This document shows positions 18,500 through 26,133 of a DNA stretch of 64,000 nt, in pieces (position 1 is the first letter of the stretch; each line of letters starts with the position of its first letter). Below the pieces are notes generated by a model. The model saw only the letters and a program-made list of their open reading frames with translations, made no database searches and was not told where the DNA came from. The position numbers were made by a program, and so were the translations under genes. The stretch lies in NCBI RefSeq assembly GCF_020025155.1, contig NZ_CP073751.1, positions 1,240,001-1,304,000 on the forward strand, in the 5' to 3' direction. This DNA is from Halopseudomonas nanhaiensis. Lineage in GTDB: Bacteria > Pseudomonadota > Gammaproteobacteria > Pseudomonadales > Pseudomonadaceae.

Positions 18500-19024
18500 T
18501 CAAGGTTTTTTCAGAATGTCCTGCGCGGGTACCGATCCGGCCTGCAGCGTGAGCGAAAAGCCGTTCTGCGCCATGGTCGGCTGGATGTAGTAAACGCCAT
18601 CTTCATCCGGCGGGAGCGTGATGATCATTTCGGAATGCTCTCCGCGCGCCCGTGCTGCCCGCGCCGCCTCGTTGTTACGGACTGATGTGGTGCTGGCAAG
18701 GATTTGCACGTTCTCGTGGCCATAGGAGTCCAGCAGCGACAGGGCGGTGTCTCCACCCTTGGAGCGCATGGTGATGGTGACGGTCTGTCCGGGCTTGGAG
18801 TTGAACTGGTAGAAGTTGAACAGCGGTATTTCGGCATCCATCATGCGGGTGCGTAGCAGAAACATCTCCGGCGCCGCCACATCGATAGTTTGGCCCATCT
18901 GGATTGGAACGAGTTCCGGTGCCGGCGGGACGTCCTCAGGGGCAACGTACGCCGCGTGTTCGATCATTTGGGTGCAACCGCTTGTCAGGCCGATCAGGGC
19001 GAGACAGCAAATCAGTTTCTTCAT
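18500..19024 (-). CDS. Putative lipoprotein with PPC-like domain (paralog 2)
   Basis: Function unknown. The 174 residues have a lipobox at LTSGC (C17). The body shows YQFNSKPGQTVTITMRSKGG and NGFSLTLQAGSVPAQDILKK, aligning with the N-terminal half of the 17599-18465 protein and marking a tandem duplication. This copy lacks the C-terminal extension. It lies 34 nt upstream of its paralog and 13 nt after the secreted protein at 19038. Confidence 0.75.
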   Translation of the reverse strand: MKKLICCLALIGLTSGCTQMIEHAAYVAPEDVPPAPELVPIQMGQTIDVAAPEMFLLRTRMMDAEIPLFNFYQFNSKPGQTVTITMRSKGGDTALSLLDSYGHENVQILASTTSVRNNEAARAARARGEHSEMIITLPPDEDGVYYIQPTMAQNGFSLTLQAGSVPAQDILKKP

Positions 19025-19037
19025 GGTGAAATTCCGT

Positions 19038-19982
19038 TCAGCGGCTCAACTGTGGTGCCATCGACTGCATCAGCTTGAGCGTCAGCTCCCGTGAGATGTA
19101 ATCGACCGTGAGGGGGGTGGTGTACTGTTTCTCATAGCCGTTGGCGGTGGCCACGTAGCTCTGCGCGCGCTGGTCGCCTTCGCCATTCAAGTAGGCTGAG
19201 GCGATGATCTGGCCGGTCTTGATGTTCTTGCCGGTCGCACGGAAGTCATAACCGAGCGCGGAGGCGGAGCGCGTCACCTTCACCTCGACGAGGATGTCGG
19301 CAAAGCCATTGAGTGCGGACATCTCATTCTGCGTGATGGAGATGGAACCGTCTGCGCCTTGGCTGTTAGGGTTCTTGTGGGCGGCCTGGCGGAACATCAT
19401 CGCACGATCCACTACATTGGCGCCGGCACCGAGAAATACCTGGGTGATGGCATCCTCGAACTGCCATGTCCATTCTTCTGACGGATCCACCCGGCGGCCG
19501 GAGGTATCGACTGCGTGCCGTGTGGTCAGCGTGGCGCTGCGGTCACTGCTGTAGCTGGCGTCGGCCGTCTGCAGGTCCGGACCGGTAACGCTGGCGGTCT
19601 GGTTGCTGGTGACGCGCAACTGCTGGTAGCCGGGTATCCACTCGCGGACTTCTTCGCTCAGCTGGCGGTTGAAATACACCGCCATGCGGGGGGAGCCGGC
19701 AGCACGATAGGCCGCGCTGAAGCTGGCGGTGATGGTCTGGGCGGCCTCGGCATTGGTGTCACGCGTGGGTTCGGTTATGTAGCGCTGTTCGCCCGGGTCG
19801 CTGGCCGCAGGCGGCGGTGTCCAGCCAGAGCTGATCTGCCCGGCCGGAGTGGTCTGTTCCAACCGCGATTCGCCCAGATCCTCATCGAACGGGGTGTGCG
19901 AGTCGGCGAAGACGACCGGGGCAGCCATCGCTGCGCTGATGAACAATGCCAGCGTGCAGGTTCTGATTGGCAGGCGGTTCAT
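19038..19982 (-). CDS. Secreted protein of the lpoB/ycfL operon, function unknown
   Basis: 314 residues with a cleavable signal peptide (about 1-26, ending in VVFADS). A central motif AAYRAAGSPRMAVYFNRQLS and later VDRAMMFRQAA resemble the strand/helix layout of CsgG/LpoB-type periplasmic proteins, but this is only a visual impression. The start codon shares one base with the stop of the ycfL-like gene (TGATG), so translation is coupled. It probably works with the LpoB-like protein encoded two genes upstream. Confidence 0.7.
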   Translation of the reverse strand: MNRLPIRTCTLALFISAAMAAPVVFADSHTPFDEDLGESRLEQTTPAGQISSGWTPPPAASDPGEQRYITEPTRDTNAEAAQTITASFSAAYRAAGSPRMAVYFNRQLSEEVREWIPGYQQLRVTSNQTASVTGPDLQTADASYSSDRSATLTTRHAVDTSGRRVDPSEEWTWQFEDAITQVFLGAGANVVDRAMMFRQAAHKNPNSQGADGSISITQNEMSALNGFADILVEVKVTRSASALGYDFRATGKNIKTGQIIASAYLNGEGDQRAQSYVATANGYEKQYTTPLTVDYISRELTLKLMQSMAPQLSR

Positions 19983-20431
19983 CAGCGAGCTTCCCGAATT
20001 TCAATGTAATAATGCGCTACGCCCTGCACGCTGGTAGATAGCTCGCGATAGCCGTTGACCGACTGCGGATCCAGATAGAGGCGCTTCCACTGGCTGGGCG
20101 CCTCCATCGGCACGCCAAGGTCATCGAGGAACTGCGTGCGGCCTTCGATCTGCAGCGGATGGTCGGTACGGTTGCGAATCACGGCGAAGGCTTCCAGGGT
20201 GCCGGTCTGGGTGCGACGGGCGCCGGAGCGCTCTATGGCGAGCTTGCCGGAGCGACGGTCCTGCAGGGTCTTGTCCAGAATGACCACGCTATCCAGCGTC
20301 ACGCCGGCGTTCGGCGCGCGGTCATCGCTGATGCGGACGCCGGGTTGGGCACCTTCGTTACGGTCGACGGAGGAACAGGCGGTCATGGCCAGCAGCGCGC
20401 TGGCCAGTAGTGCGGCATTGCAGATTTTCAT
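19982..20431 (-). CDS. ycfL: YcfL-like lipoprotein (DUF1425)
   Basis: 149-residue lipoprotein (signal ending LLAMTAC, C19). The body, with LEAFAVIRNRTDHPLQIEGRTQF and the C-terminal YREL...VQGVAHYYIEIREA, matches the YcfL/DUF1425 fold. In enteric bacteria ycfL sits next to lpoB, as it nearly does here. Role unknown, presumed outer-membrane envelope maintenance. Confidence 0.8.
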   Translation of the reverse strand: MKICNAALLASALLAMTACSSVDRNEGAQPGVRISDDRAPNAGVTLDSVVILDKTLQDRRSGKLAIERSGARRTQTGTLEAFAVIRNRTDHPLQIEGRTQFLDDLGVPMEAPSQWKRLYLDPQSVNGYRELSTSVQGVAHYYIEIREAR

Positions 20432-20441
20432 TGCGTGTACC

Positions 20442-21605
20442 TCATTTGGTATCTACGTCCGTTGCTCGGCGCGCCCGGACCCAGACGAGCCCCCGGCCCT
20501 GGTCATCAAAATGAATAGCGGCGGTCTGGCTCAGCTCGGGCAGCACGGTGCCGTTGCCATCGACAAAGTCCACCCGCACTTCGCGCTCGCCCTTGGGGGC
20601 GGCCATGGTGTGCACGTGAACCATGTCGGGCAGATTGTTCCAGAAGCGGTTGTCGGCCCGGGCGGTGACTTTAGCGGTGGCTAGCGTGGCGAGGCCGGCT
20701 ACTGCGGCGACCCCTGCGAATGCACCGCCGGCAGCGCCGAACAGAGGCGCGAAGCTGGCAGCGTTGCTGGCTACACCCGAGACGTTCGCCGACACCGTCT
20801 GGGTGGTCTGCTTGAACTGCACCTGACCGTCGAGAATCCCGTCAACCGGACGGCCGCCACGGGTGGACGCCTGCCAGAAGATGCTTTCCATTGGCAATAG
20901 ATCGATGGTCTGGCCGTTGCTGGTCAGGCGTGCCCCAGCCTCGGTGAAGCGTTTGCCCTGGCGATACACCAGCAGATTGCCGCCGATGCCGTCCTGCAGC
21001 TTGCGTGGCGCTTTGCCGGTTTCGACGATGACCAGCACGTTGTGCGAGGCGTCCGGCGGCGTGAGAGCAGGGCGCAGCCCCTGTACCTCGGTGAAGCGTT
21101 CACTGGCCAGGTCCTTCGCGCCGAGTACATGGGATGACCAGGCCTCGAGAAACATCAGCAGGGCGAAATCGGCACGATGCTGCGCCTCTTCAGCGAAGGC
21201 GTCCTGCAGCAGCCCGCTCTTGAAGCTGGCGCGGGCGTTCTCATAGTCGCCTGCGTACATGTCGAGGATGCCGCGGTAGTAGAACGCCATGGCGCGTTCG
21301 TAGGGTTCCCCCTTGAAGTCCTTGGCGCCCTCGTTCTGCCACAGTCCGCGGGCCGCGGCGGCGCGCTCGTTGTCCGCGTAGACTGCGGTCACGCCCGCCA
21401 GAGCCTCATCGAACAGCCTGGCCGACTCGTCCCGCAGGCCCAGATCGAGCGCGACGGTGGCGGCCTGCAGCTGGTTGAGTACCAGGTTGTTGGCGTCATC
21501 GGTCTCTATACGTTGGATCGCGTCCGCCAAAGGTTCCGGCTGGGCGACGGCAACAGTCTGCCAGCCCGCCATCAACAGCGCGGGCAGTAATAGTCCTGAT
21601 CGCAT
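20442..21605 (-). CDS. COG3014-like exported TPR protein
   Basis: 387 residues with a signal peptide (about 1-21). The N-terminal two thirds looks like helical TPR repeats (ERAMAFYYRGILDMYAGDYE, ASFKSGLLQD). A Gly/Ala-rich hydrophobic segment (about 270-310) follows, then the conserved ARADNRFWNNLPDMVHVHT and a beta-sandwich-like tail. This combination is typical of the COG3014 family found beside lpoB in Vibrio, Shewanella and Pseudomonas. It has been proposed to serve the envelope; no activity is established. Confidence 0.75.
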   Translation of the reverse strand: MRSGLLLPALLMAGWQTVAVAQPEPLADAIQRIETDDANNLVLNQLQAATVALDLGLRDESARLFDEALAGVTAVYADNERAAAARGLWQNEGAKDFKGEPYERAMAFYYRGILDMYAGDYENARASFKSGLLQDAFAEEAQHRADFALLMFLEAWSSHVLGAKDLASERFTEVQGLRPALTPPDASHNVLVIVETGKAPRKLQDGIGGNLLVYRQGKRFTEAGARLTSNGQTIDLLPMESIFWQASTRGGRPVDGILDGQVQFKQTTQTVSANVSGVASNAASFAPLFGAAGGAFAGVAAVAGLATLATAKVTARADNRFWNNLPDMVHVHTMAAPKGEREVRVDFVDGNGTVLPELSQTAAIHFDDQGRGLVWVRARRATDVDTK

Positions 21606-21628
21606 GGCATGGGTCCTTATGCCGGGTC

Positions 21629-22261
21629 CTAGCGGTAGATCACATCGTCCTGCGCGGTCTTCTTCATCTCGTACATGCCGGCCCAGACGACGGTGCCGTA
21701 TTCCATGTCGATCATCTCGAAGGTCAGCTGCTGATAACGCGATGTGGCGCTGGAGTAGGTGTCGACCGCGTCGGCCGAAGTAATGCGACCGACCAGCCGG
21801 AAGTCCGCGCCGGCAGTGCCCTGGGTGCTGCGGATGGTGCCGGCATCGGTCACGCCGGCGCGCTTGAGATCACGCTCTGCTTCGACCATGGCAGCATGCT
21901 CGCGCCCGATGAACACCATGCGTCCCTGAGCCGCGCGTTGCAGCTCGATACGCAGCCGGTCGGTGATCATGTTCTTGTTGATCCGCGAGGCGCTTTCGTT
22001 GGTGAAGTAGGCCGAATCGAGGATGATCCGCGGAGGTGTGGCGCGACGGGCCAGGGCAGGGTTGGCAAGCATGTCGCGCATCATCTGGTCGGTGACGGCA
22101 ACGATGTCCTGCGATTCCAGGCCGATGCCCTGGACGGTTGAGCTGCTGGTGCGCACATCTTCGTAGATGGTCTGGCGGCCGGCGGTGTTGTTGACTGCGG
22201 TGCCGGCGCAGGCGGAAAGCAGGAGCGCACAGGCGACGACGGAAATCGGACGGTACTGCAT
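21629..22261 (-). CDS. LpoB-like outer-membrane lipoprotein (PBP activator family)
   Basis: 210-residue lipoprotein (lipobox LLLSAC, C18). The core (DVRTSSSTVQGIGLESQDI, RIILDSAYFTNESASRINKN, ADFRLVGRITSADAV) matches the LpoB/COG3417 family, which in Escherichia coli stimulates penicillin-binding protein 1B. It has only a short linker before the domain. The ATG at 22261 is preferred over the in-frame 22357, because the signal peptide begins there. First gene of the operon, divergent from the metallo-hydrolase gene. Confidence 0.8.
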   Translation of the reverse strand: MQYRPISVVACALLLSACAGTAVNNTAGRQTIYEDVRTSSSTVQGIGLESQDIVAVTDQMMRDMLANPALARRATPPRIILDSAYFTNESASRINKNMITDRLRIELQRAAQGRMVFIGREHAAMVEAERDLKRAGVTDAGTIRSTQGTAGADFRLVGRITSADAVDTYSSATSRYQQLTFEMIDMEYGTVVWAGMYEMKKTAQDDVIYR

Positions 22262-22576
22262 AACACGGTCCCTCGCATGGCACCGAACCTGGCGGATCGG
22301 CGCGTTAGGTTTATGTCCTTTCGTCGGAATTTGACCATTGCCGGGAACTTTCGGCAATCGTCTGAATTGATGATGACGAACGGGCGCGGAGTATGATGGC
22401 TCAGTGCTACTTTCGGAAGCCCCATTCGTCTGTGCAGGACAGCCAGCGGCTTGGGCAGAGGAATGAAAGGCGGAGCGGAAGGTTGGAATGGTCCTGTCAT
22501 GTGAGAGAGGTCACGGCTAGCGATGCGCCATTACGGTAAGGTTCCGCCCACGTTTTCCAACGCAAGGGATTGTGCA
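22262..22576. promoter_or_regulatory. Divergent control region of the lpoB-like operon and the beta-CASP gene
   Basis: About 315 bp, no gene seen. It includes an inverted repeat ATTGCCG...CGGCAAT (22337-22358, 7-bp arms, 8-bp spacer). On the plus strand a weak -35/-10 pair, TTGATG (22367-22372) and TATGAT (22392-22397), has an over-long 19-bp spacer. A ribosome site AAGGGAT lies at 22564-22570. Confidence 0.35.
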
Positions 22577-24019
22577 ATGAGCGGAACCTATCCATTCATC
22601 GAGCACCACGGAGCGGTGCAGGGTGTGACCGGGTCGTGCCATCAACTATGGTTGACGGAGCACGACAGCCTGCTGGTCGATTGCGGCATGTTCCAGGGCG
22701 CGGAGCTCTCCAACGCAGGGGCGGGTGCAGGCAAGCTGGAGATCGAGTTCGACCTGTCCAGCGTGCGAGCGCTGATCGCCACGCATGTGCATATCGACCA
22801 TATCGGCAGGCTGCCCTGGTTGATCGCGGCCGGGTTCAAGGGGCCGGTGCATTGCACGGAGCCGTCAGCAATGCTGATGCCTGCTGTGCTGGAAGATGCC
22901 TTCATGCTGAGCGTTAAACGCGATCGCGACCTGACAGAGAAATTTCTCGCGCTTGTGGAGCCGATGCTGCAAGGGCACGCCTACCGCGAATGGATCTCGC
23001 TCATCGATCGGGACGACCTCGTTTGTCGGGTCCGGTTCCGGCAGGCAGGGCACATTCTCGGGTCGGCGTGGGTTGAGGTGGACGTGCGCTACCCCGCAAC
23101 CGGGGCGAAGCATCGCATTGTGTTCTCCGGTGATCTTGGCGCGCCGCATGCGCCCTTGCTGCCGCCACCGAAGTCGGCCTGGCAGGCGGACGTGGTGGTG
23201 CTGGAGAGTACCTATGGCGACCGCCTGCACGAAGACCGCCGCACTCGCCGCGAGCGCCTGCAGAAGGCGCTGGAGTCGGCGCTGGCCGATGGCGGAACGG
23301 TGCTGATCCCTGCGTTCAGCATTGGCCGTACGCAGGAGCTGCTCTACGAGATCGAAGCGATCATCTCCAGCGCAAAAAAGCGCAGCAAAGGCGGGCCGGG
23401 CAAGAATCTTGACTGGGAGAATCTGCCGATCATTCTGGATGCGCCGCTGGCCACCCGCTTCACCACGCTATACCGCCAGCTCAAGCCATGGTGGGACAAG
23501 GAAGCGCTGCGCCGCGTGCGTCAGGGCCACAAGCCGCTGGGGTTCGAGCAGTTGCTGACGGTGGACTCGCACGACAAGCATATCGCCATGGTCAATCGCC
23601 TGGCCCAGACGAAGCAGCCGGCCGTGGTGATCACCAGTAACGGCATGTGCAGCGCCGGGCGGATCGTCAACTACCTGAAGGCCATGCTGCATGACCCGCG
23701 ACACAACGTGCTGTTCGTCGGCTACCAGGCACGCGGCACCCCGGGGCGGGACATTCAGCAGTATGGGCCGGGTGGCGGCTGGGTCGAGCTTGATGGCGAG
23801 CGCTATGACATCCGTGCGGGCATCGAGACGCTGGGTGGCTATTCCGCGCACGCGGATCAGAAGGGCCTGGTGAAATTCGTCACCGGCATGCGCCACTGGC
23901 CCAGGCAGGTGCGGCTGGTGCATGGCGATGACGCAGCCAAGCAACGGCTGGCGGGGTTGTTGAAGGAAGCAGCGCGGCGCAAGGGTGTGGCGATGGAAGT
24001 GGTGATTCCGACCGCGTGA
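22577..24019 (+). CDS. MBL-fold beta-CASP metallo-hydrolase (predicted RNase)
   Basis: Predicted zinc-dependent ribonuclease of the CPSF73/RNase J-like superfamily, cytoplasmic. The 480 residues show the metal motif THVHIDHIGR (HxHxDH) at about 74-83 and the third-ligand histidine in RQAGHILGSAWVEV. Further motifs are SGDLG, the beta-CASP cap with STYGDR and PAFSIGRTQELLYEI, and the C-terminal SNGMCSAGRI and GYSAHADQKGLVKFV. The ATG at 22577 has AAGGGA seven bases upstream; a more upstream in-frame ATG is unlikely. Monocistronic, followed by REP repeats. Confidence 0.9.
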   Translation: MSGTYPFIEHHGAVQGVTGSCHQLWLTEHDSLLVDCGMFQGAELSNAGAGAGKLEIEFDLSSVRALIATHVHIDHIGRLPWLIAAGFKGPVHCTEPSAMLMPAVLEDAFMLSVKRDRDLTEKFLALVEPMLQGHAYREWISLIDRDDLVCRVRFRQAGHILGSAWVEVDVRYPATGAKHRIVFSGDLGAPHAPLLPPPKSAWQADVVVLESTYGDRLHEDRRTRRERLQKALESALADGGTVLIPAFSIGRTQELLYEIEAIISSAKKRSKGGPGKNLDWENLPIILDAPLATRFTTLYRQLKPWWDKEALRRVRQGHKPLGFEQLLTVDSHDKHIAMVNRLAQTKQPAVVITSNGMCSAGRIVNYLKAMLHDPRHNVLFVGYQARGTPGRDIQQYGPGGGWVELDGERYDIRAGIETLGGYSAHADQKGLVKFVTGMRHWPRQVRLVHGDDAAKQRLAGLLKEAARRKGVAMEVVIPTA

Positions 24020-24030
24020 TTCCGCTTTTT

Positions 24031-24094
24031 GTAGGAGCGGGCATGACCGCGAAGGGTTCGCGGATGCTGCATTCGCGCCCAGGTGCGCTCCTAC
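24031..24094. repeat. REP-like palindromic repeat (type A, copy 1)
   Basis: Begins GTAGGAGCGGGCATGACCGC and ends GCGCTCCTAC, the two ends being inverted copies. The inner arms CGCGAA and TTCGCG are also inverted. Same family as 24122-24179 and 51465-51530. Confidence 0.8.
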
Positions 24095-24121
24095 AGAGGT
24101 AGGCAGCAGTGGGTGTTATCG

Positions 24122-24179
24122 GACCTGGCCGCGAAGCAGGGTGCTCGGACTCCGCTTTCGCGCCCAGGTACGCTCCTAC
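24122..24179. repeat. REP-like palindromic repeat (type A, copy 2)
   Basis: Carries GGCCGCGAAGCAGG and TTTCGCGCCCAGGTACGCTC. It lines up with the copy 40 bp upstream but its left end is degraded. Confidence 0.7.
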
Positions 24180-24301
24180 GGCCCGGCGGGAGCTTGCCGT
24201 TTGCCGGCCGAAGAATTGGTCCATTCCGCTAAAGGCCTTGCACCACGGGCGCGCAACGCGAGCCTGTTCGCGCGAGTCATCGTGGAGTGCAAAAAGAGCA
24301 T

Positions 24302-24330
24302 TTGTACAGAAGGTCGCCGCGCTATTATAT
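24302..24330 (+). promoter_or_regulatory. Sigma-70 promoter of rfaH
   Basis: TTGTAC (24302-24307) and TTATAT (24325-24330) with a 17-bp spacer. The predicted start, near 24337, gives a leader of about 95 nt before rfaH. Confidence 0.6.
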
Positions 24331-24433
24331 TGGCATCGCCGCGCTGCGTAGCGCCCCAGGTTTTTACCGGCGGCAATTATTTGGCAACAACGAGCATGGA
24401 TGCATCGTGCAAGGCTTAAAGGAGACAGACAGG

Positions 24434-24943
24434 ATGTCTGGCAATCAGAGCAGTTCCCCCCAGTGGTATCTCATCCAGTGCAAGCCCCGCCAGGACGCCC
24501 GCGCTGAAGAGCATCTGCGCAATCAGAAATTCCCCTGTTACCGCCCGGTGCACCCGGTCGAAGCCATGCGCCGAGGCAAGCGCGTGATGCTCGACGAATC
24601 CCTGTTCCCTGGTTACCTGTTCATCAACCTCTGCCAGACCACTGACAGCTGGCACAGCATTCGCTCGACGCGCGGTGTAGCGCGGCTAGTCACCTTCTGC
24701 GACCGTCCGGTGGCCGTGCCGGGTGACATCATCGTAGACATTCGCCAGCGTCTGGCCACCAACAAGGCACAGCCGCTTTTTGAGTCGGGCTGCAAAGTGA
24801 CGGTGTCCGATGGGCCGTTTCGAGATATCGAGGCGGTGTTCTGCAAAGCAGATGGAGAAGATCGTGCGGTGATCCTGCTCAACCTTTTGCAGCGTGAGCA
24901 GTTGTTGCATATTCCGCTCAGAGCGCTAAAGGCAGCGGGTTGA
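24434..24943 (+). CDS. rfaH: RfaH, NusG-family antitermination factor
   Basis: Operon-specific elongation factor that binds RNA polymerase paused at ops, suppresses pausing and Rho termination, and recruits ribosomes. The 169 residues have the NGN domain opening WYLIQCKPRQDARAEEHLRN, then FPGYLFINL, and end in a KOW-type domain (CKVTVSDGPFRDIEAVFCKA). The Q-C-K-P opening and lack of the longer housekeeping NusG features favour RfaH. The start at 24434 has GGAG nine bases upstream and discards an unlikely N-terminal extension. It lies between two clusters that each carry an ops element. Confidence 0.92.
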   Translation: MSGNQSSSPQWYLIQCKPRQDARAEEHLRNQKFPCYRPVHPVEAMRRGKRVMLDESLFPGYLFINLCQTTDSWHSIRSTRGVARLVTFCDRPVAVPGDIIVDIRQRLATNKAQPLFESGCKVTVSDGPFRDIEAVFCKADGEDRAVILLNLLQREQLLHIPLRALKAAG

Positions 24944-25555
24944 TCTGACCTGCATGCTTAAAGAACTGTGCGCAGCGAAGCGCAAGGACTACAGCCGCAG
25001 CTCAGTGGATCCACGAAGACACCGCGACATGCGGTAGCACAAGCGTCTGGGTAACTCTATTTTCAGGACACCCTGCCGTGGCTCTCGTGAAAAAAACGCC
25101 TTTGCGCGCGCCGGTTAGGTCACTGCTAATGGGGTGCGACGCGAGGTTCCATAAAAAGTGCGTGGATTGGAGCGGAGTAGTTCTACTGACAAGCCGGCCA
25201 CCTCTTATAACTCCAGCTCCTCCTGTTCGACCGGCAAGCGAGAGGGATACCTTTACGGAGCAAACGAGCAGATTGCGCGCCCACCGAAGCTTAGCTGGTA
25301 GGCGATGTAACGTCTTTGAGACCCAGCAAGGCACCGAAGGTAACCCGAGAGGCGGTATCCATCCCTTCGCCGCCTCGGGCGAGACTTCGTGATGCTGCTT
25401 CGCCTGAGAAGTCATTGAAAAACCCGGCAACCAAGGAATCGCTCCTCAAGAGTGGCCAAAACTTGCTACAAGCTTTAAGTGCAAAAACGCCTGATGCCGT
25501 GCCCCTGAAAGTTCCGCCTACAGTTTAGATACGATAGAGGGCAACGCGATATATC

Positions 25556-25710
25556 GTGCAAGACTGGGGGCCAATACGCACCAATTGCGAGCGGGCGATC
25601 CGTTGGGATGACCCAGTACTCGCGATCGACTGGCCGCTCCGCGATAGGTTGACTGTTGTCACAAGGACGAAATTGCTGGCCCGCTTTTGGAACGGTACGT
25701 GGATGAGTGA
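25556..25710 (+). pseudogene. rmlC: Remnant of rmlC (dTDP-4-dehydrorhamnose 3,5-epimerase), C-terminal end
   Basis: Three reading frames in succession spell the end of RmlC. First, KTGGQYAP (about 25560-25585) is comparable with the family's YKTTDYYAP. Next comes CERAIRWDDPVLAIDWPL (25587-25640), comparable with ERCIVWNDPELAIDWPL. Last is HKDEIAGPLLERYVDE and a TGA at 25710, comparable with SxKD-type ends. At least two frame changes separate them, so the gene is dead. No other rml gene is recognisable in the window. Confidence 0.7.
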
Positions 25711-25825
25711 GTCTATGTCTAATTGATCAACGTTGGCGCTTGTTGGTTACTCAGCTCGAAGGTCAAGACAGAGCACAATTTGCCGCCATCGATTCGCTTG
25801 ACGGTGACCAGCTGCCCATTTTGCG

Positions 25826-25855
25826 CTGACAAGGTCACCCCGGAGCGTCTATCAT
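25826..25855 (+). promoter_or_regulatory. Candidate promoter of the O-antigen-like cluster
   Basis: CTGACA (25826-25831) and TATCAT (25850-25855) with an 18-bp spacer. The predicted start lies about 90 nt upstream of the ops element, the expected arrangement. Confidence 0.4.
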
Positions 25856-25952
25856 CTCGCCTGCGCCTGTCAGGCCATTATTGAAGTATGCTATCGAAGG
25901 TGACTGTTGCGCGTCGCAGACCAGCCTCAATGGAAAGCAGTAGAAATCTCGG

Positions 25953-25964
25953 GGCGGTAGCGTG
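25953..25964 (+). promoter_or_regulatory. ops element of the O-antigen-like cluster
   Basis: GGCGGTAGCGTG on the plus strand is identical to the enterobacterial ops sequence and is preceded by GG as in JUMPstart. It lies 170 bp upstream of wzx and about 1 kb downstream of rfaH, in the direction of the cluster. Confidence 0.88.
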
Positions 25965-26133
25965 CGCGATGCAGCCAGCCGGCTGTGCAAGAGCCTTCTT
26001 ACGCCACGCGGAGGCTTGGTGATCCGGGTTCGATGCTCAGGCTCACCGATGTAATTCTGTATTTGGAGCCGAGTTTGCGACCTGCTGAACGAATATTCCT
26101 GACGAACGAGCTCTGCGTTGGAAAACTCCCCGG

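Larger units (their letters stand above)
24020..24433. other. Intergenic stretch with REP repeats and the rfaH promoter
   Basis: About 410 bp without a gene. The first 160 bp hold two REP-like palindromes (24031-24094 and 24122-24179); the last 130 bp hold the rfaH promoter and leader. The repeats may act as the 3' end of the metallo-hydrolase transcript. Confidence 0.6.
24944..26133. other. 1.2 kb non-coding and decayed region upstream of the O-antigen-like cluster
   Basis: No intact gene seen. Contents by position: 24944-25530 has short open frames in several registers, none recognised, possibly a decayed gene; 25556-25710 is an rmlC remnant; 25826-25855 is a candidate promoter; 25953-25964 is an ops element; the rest is the leader into wzx. 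It looks like scar tissue from replacement of an older polysaccharide locus. Confidence 0.6.

Noticed and set aside
24434-24943. Possibility that the NusG-family gene is the housekeeping nusG
   Set aside because: Housekeeping nusG lies next to secE and rplK, absent here. The sequence opening and the neighbouring ops sites fit RfaH.
25031-25041. TGCGGTAGCAC between rfaH and the true ops site
   Set aside because: The first G of the ops core is missing and no promoter is visible close upstream; the exact site at 25953 explains the locus.
25002-25430. 142-codon minus-strand frame and overlapping plus-strand frames after rfaH
   Set aside because: No ribosome site, no recognised motif, arginine- and proline-rich random-looking products. 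Kept only as part of the non-coding region.
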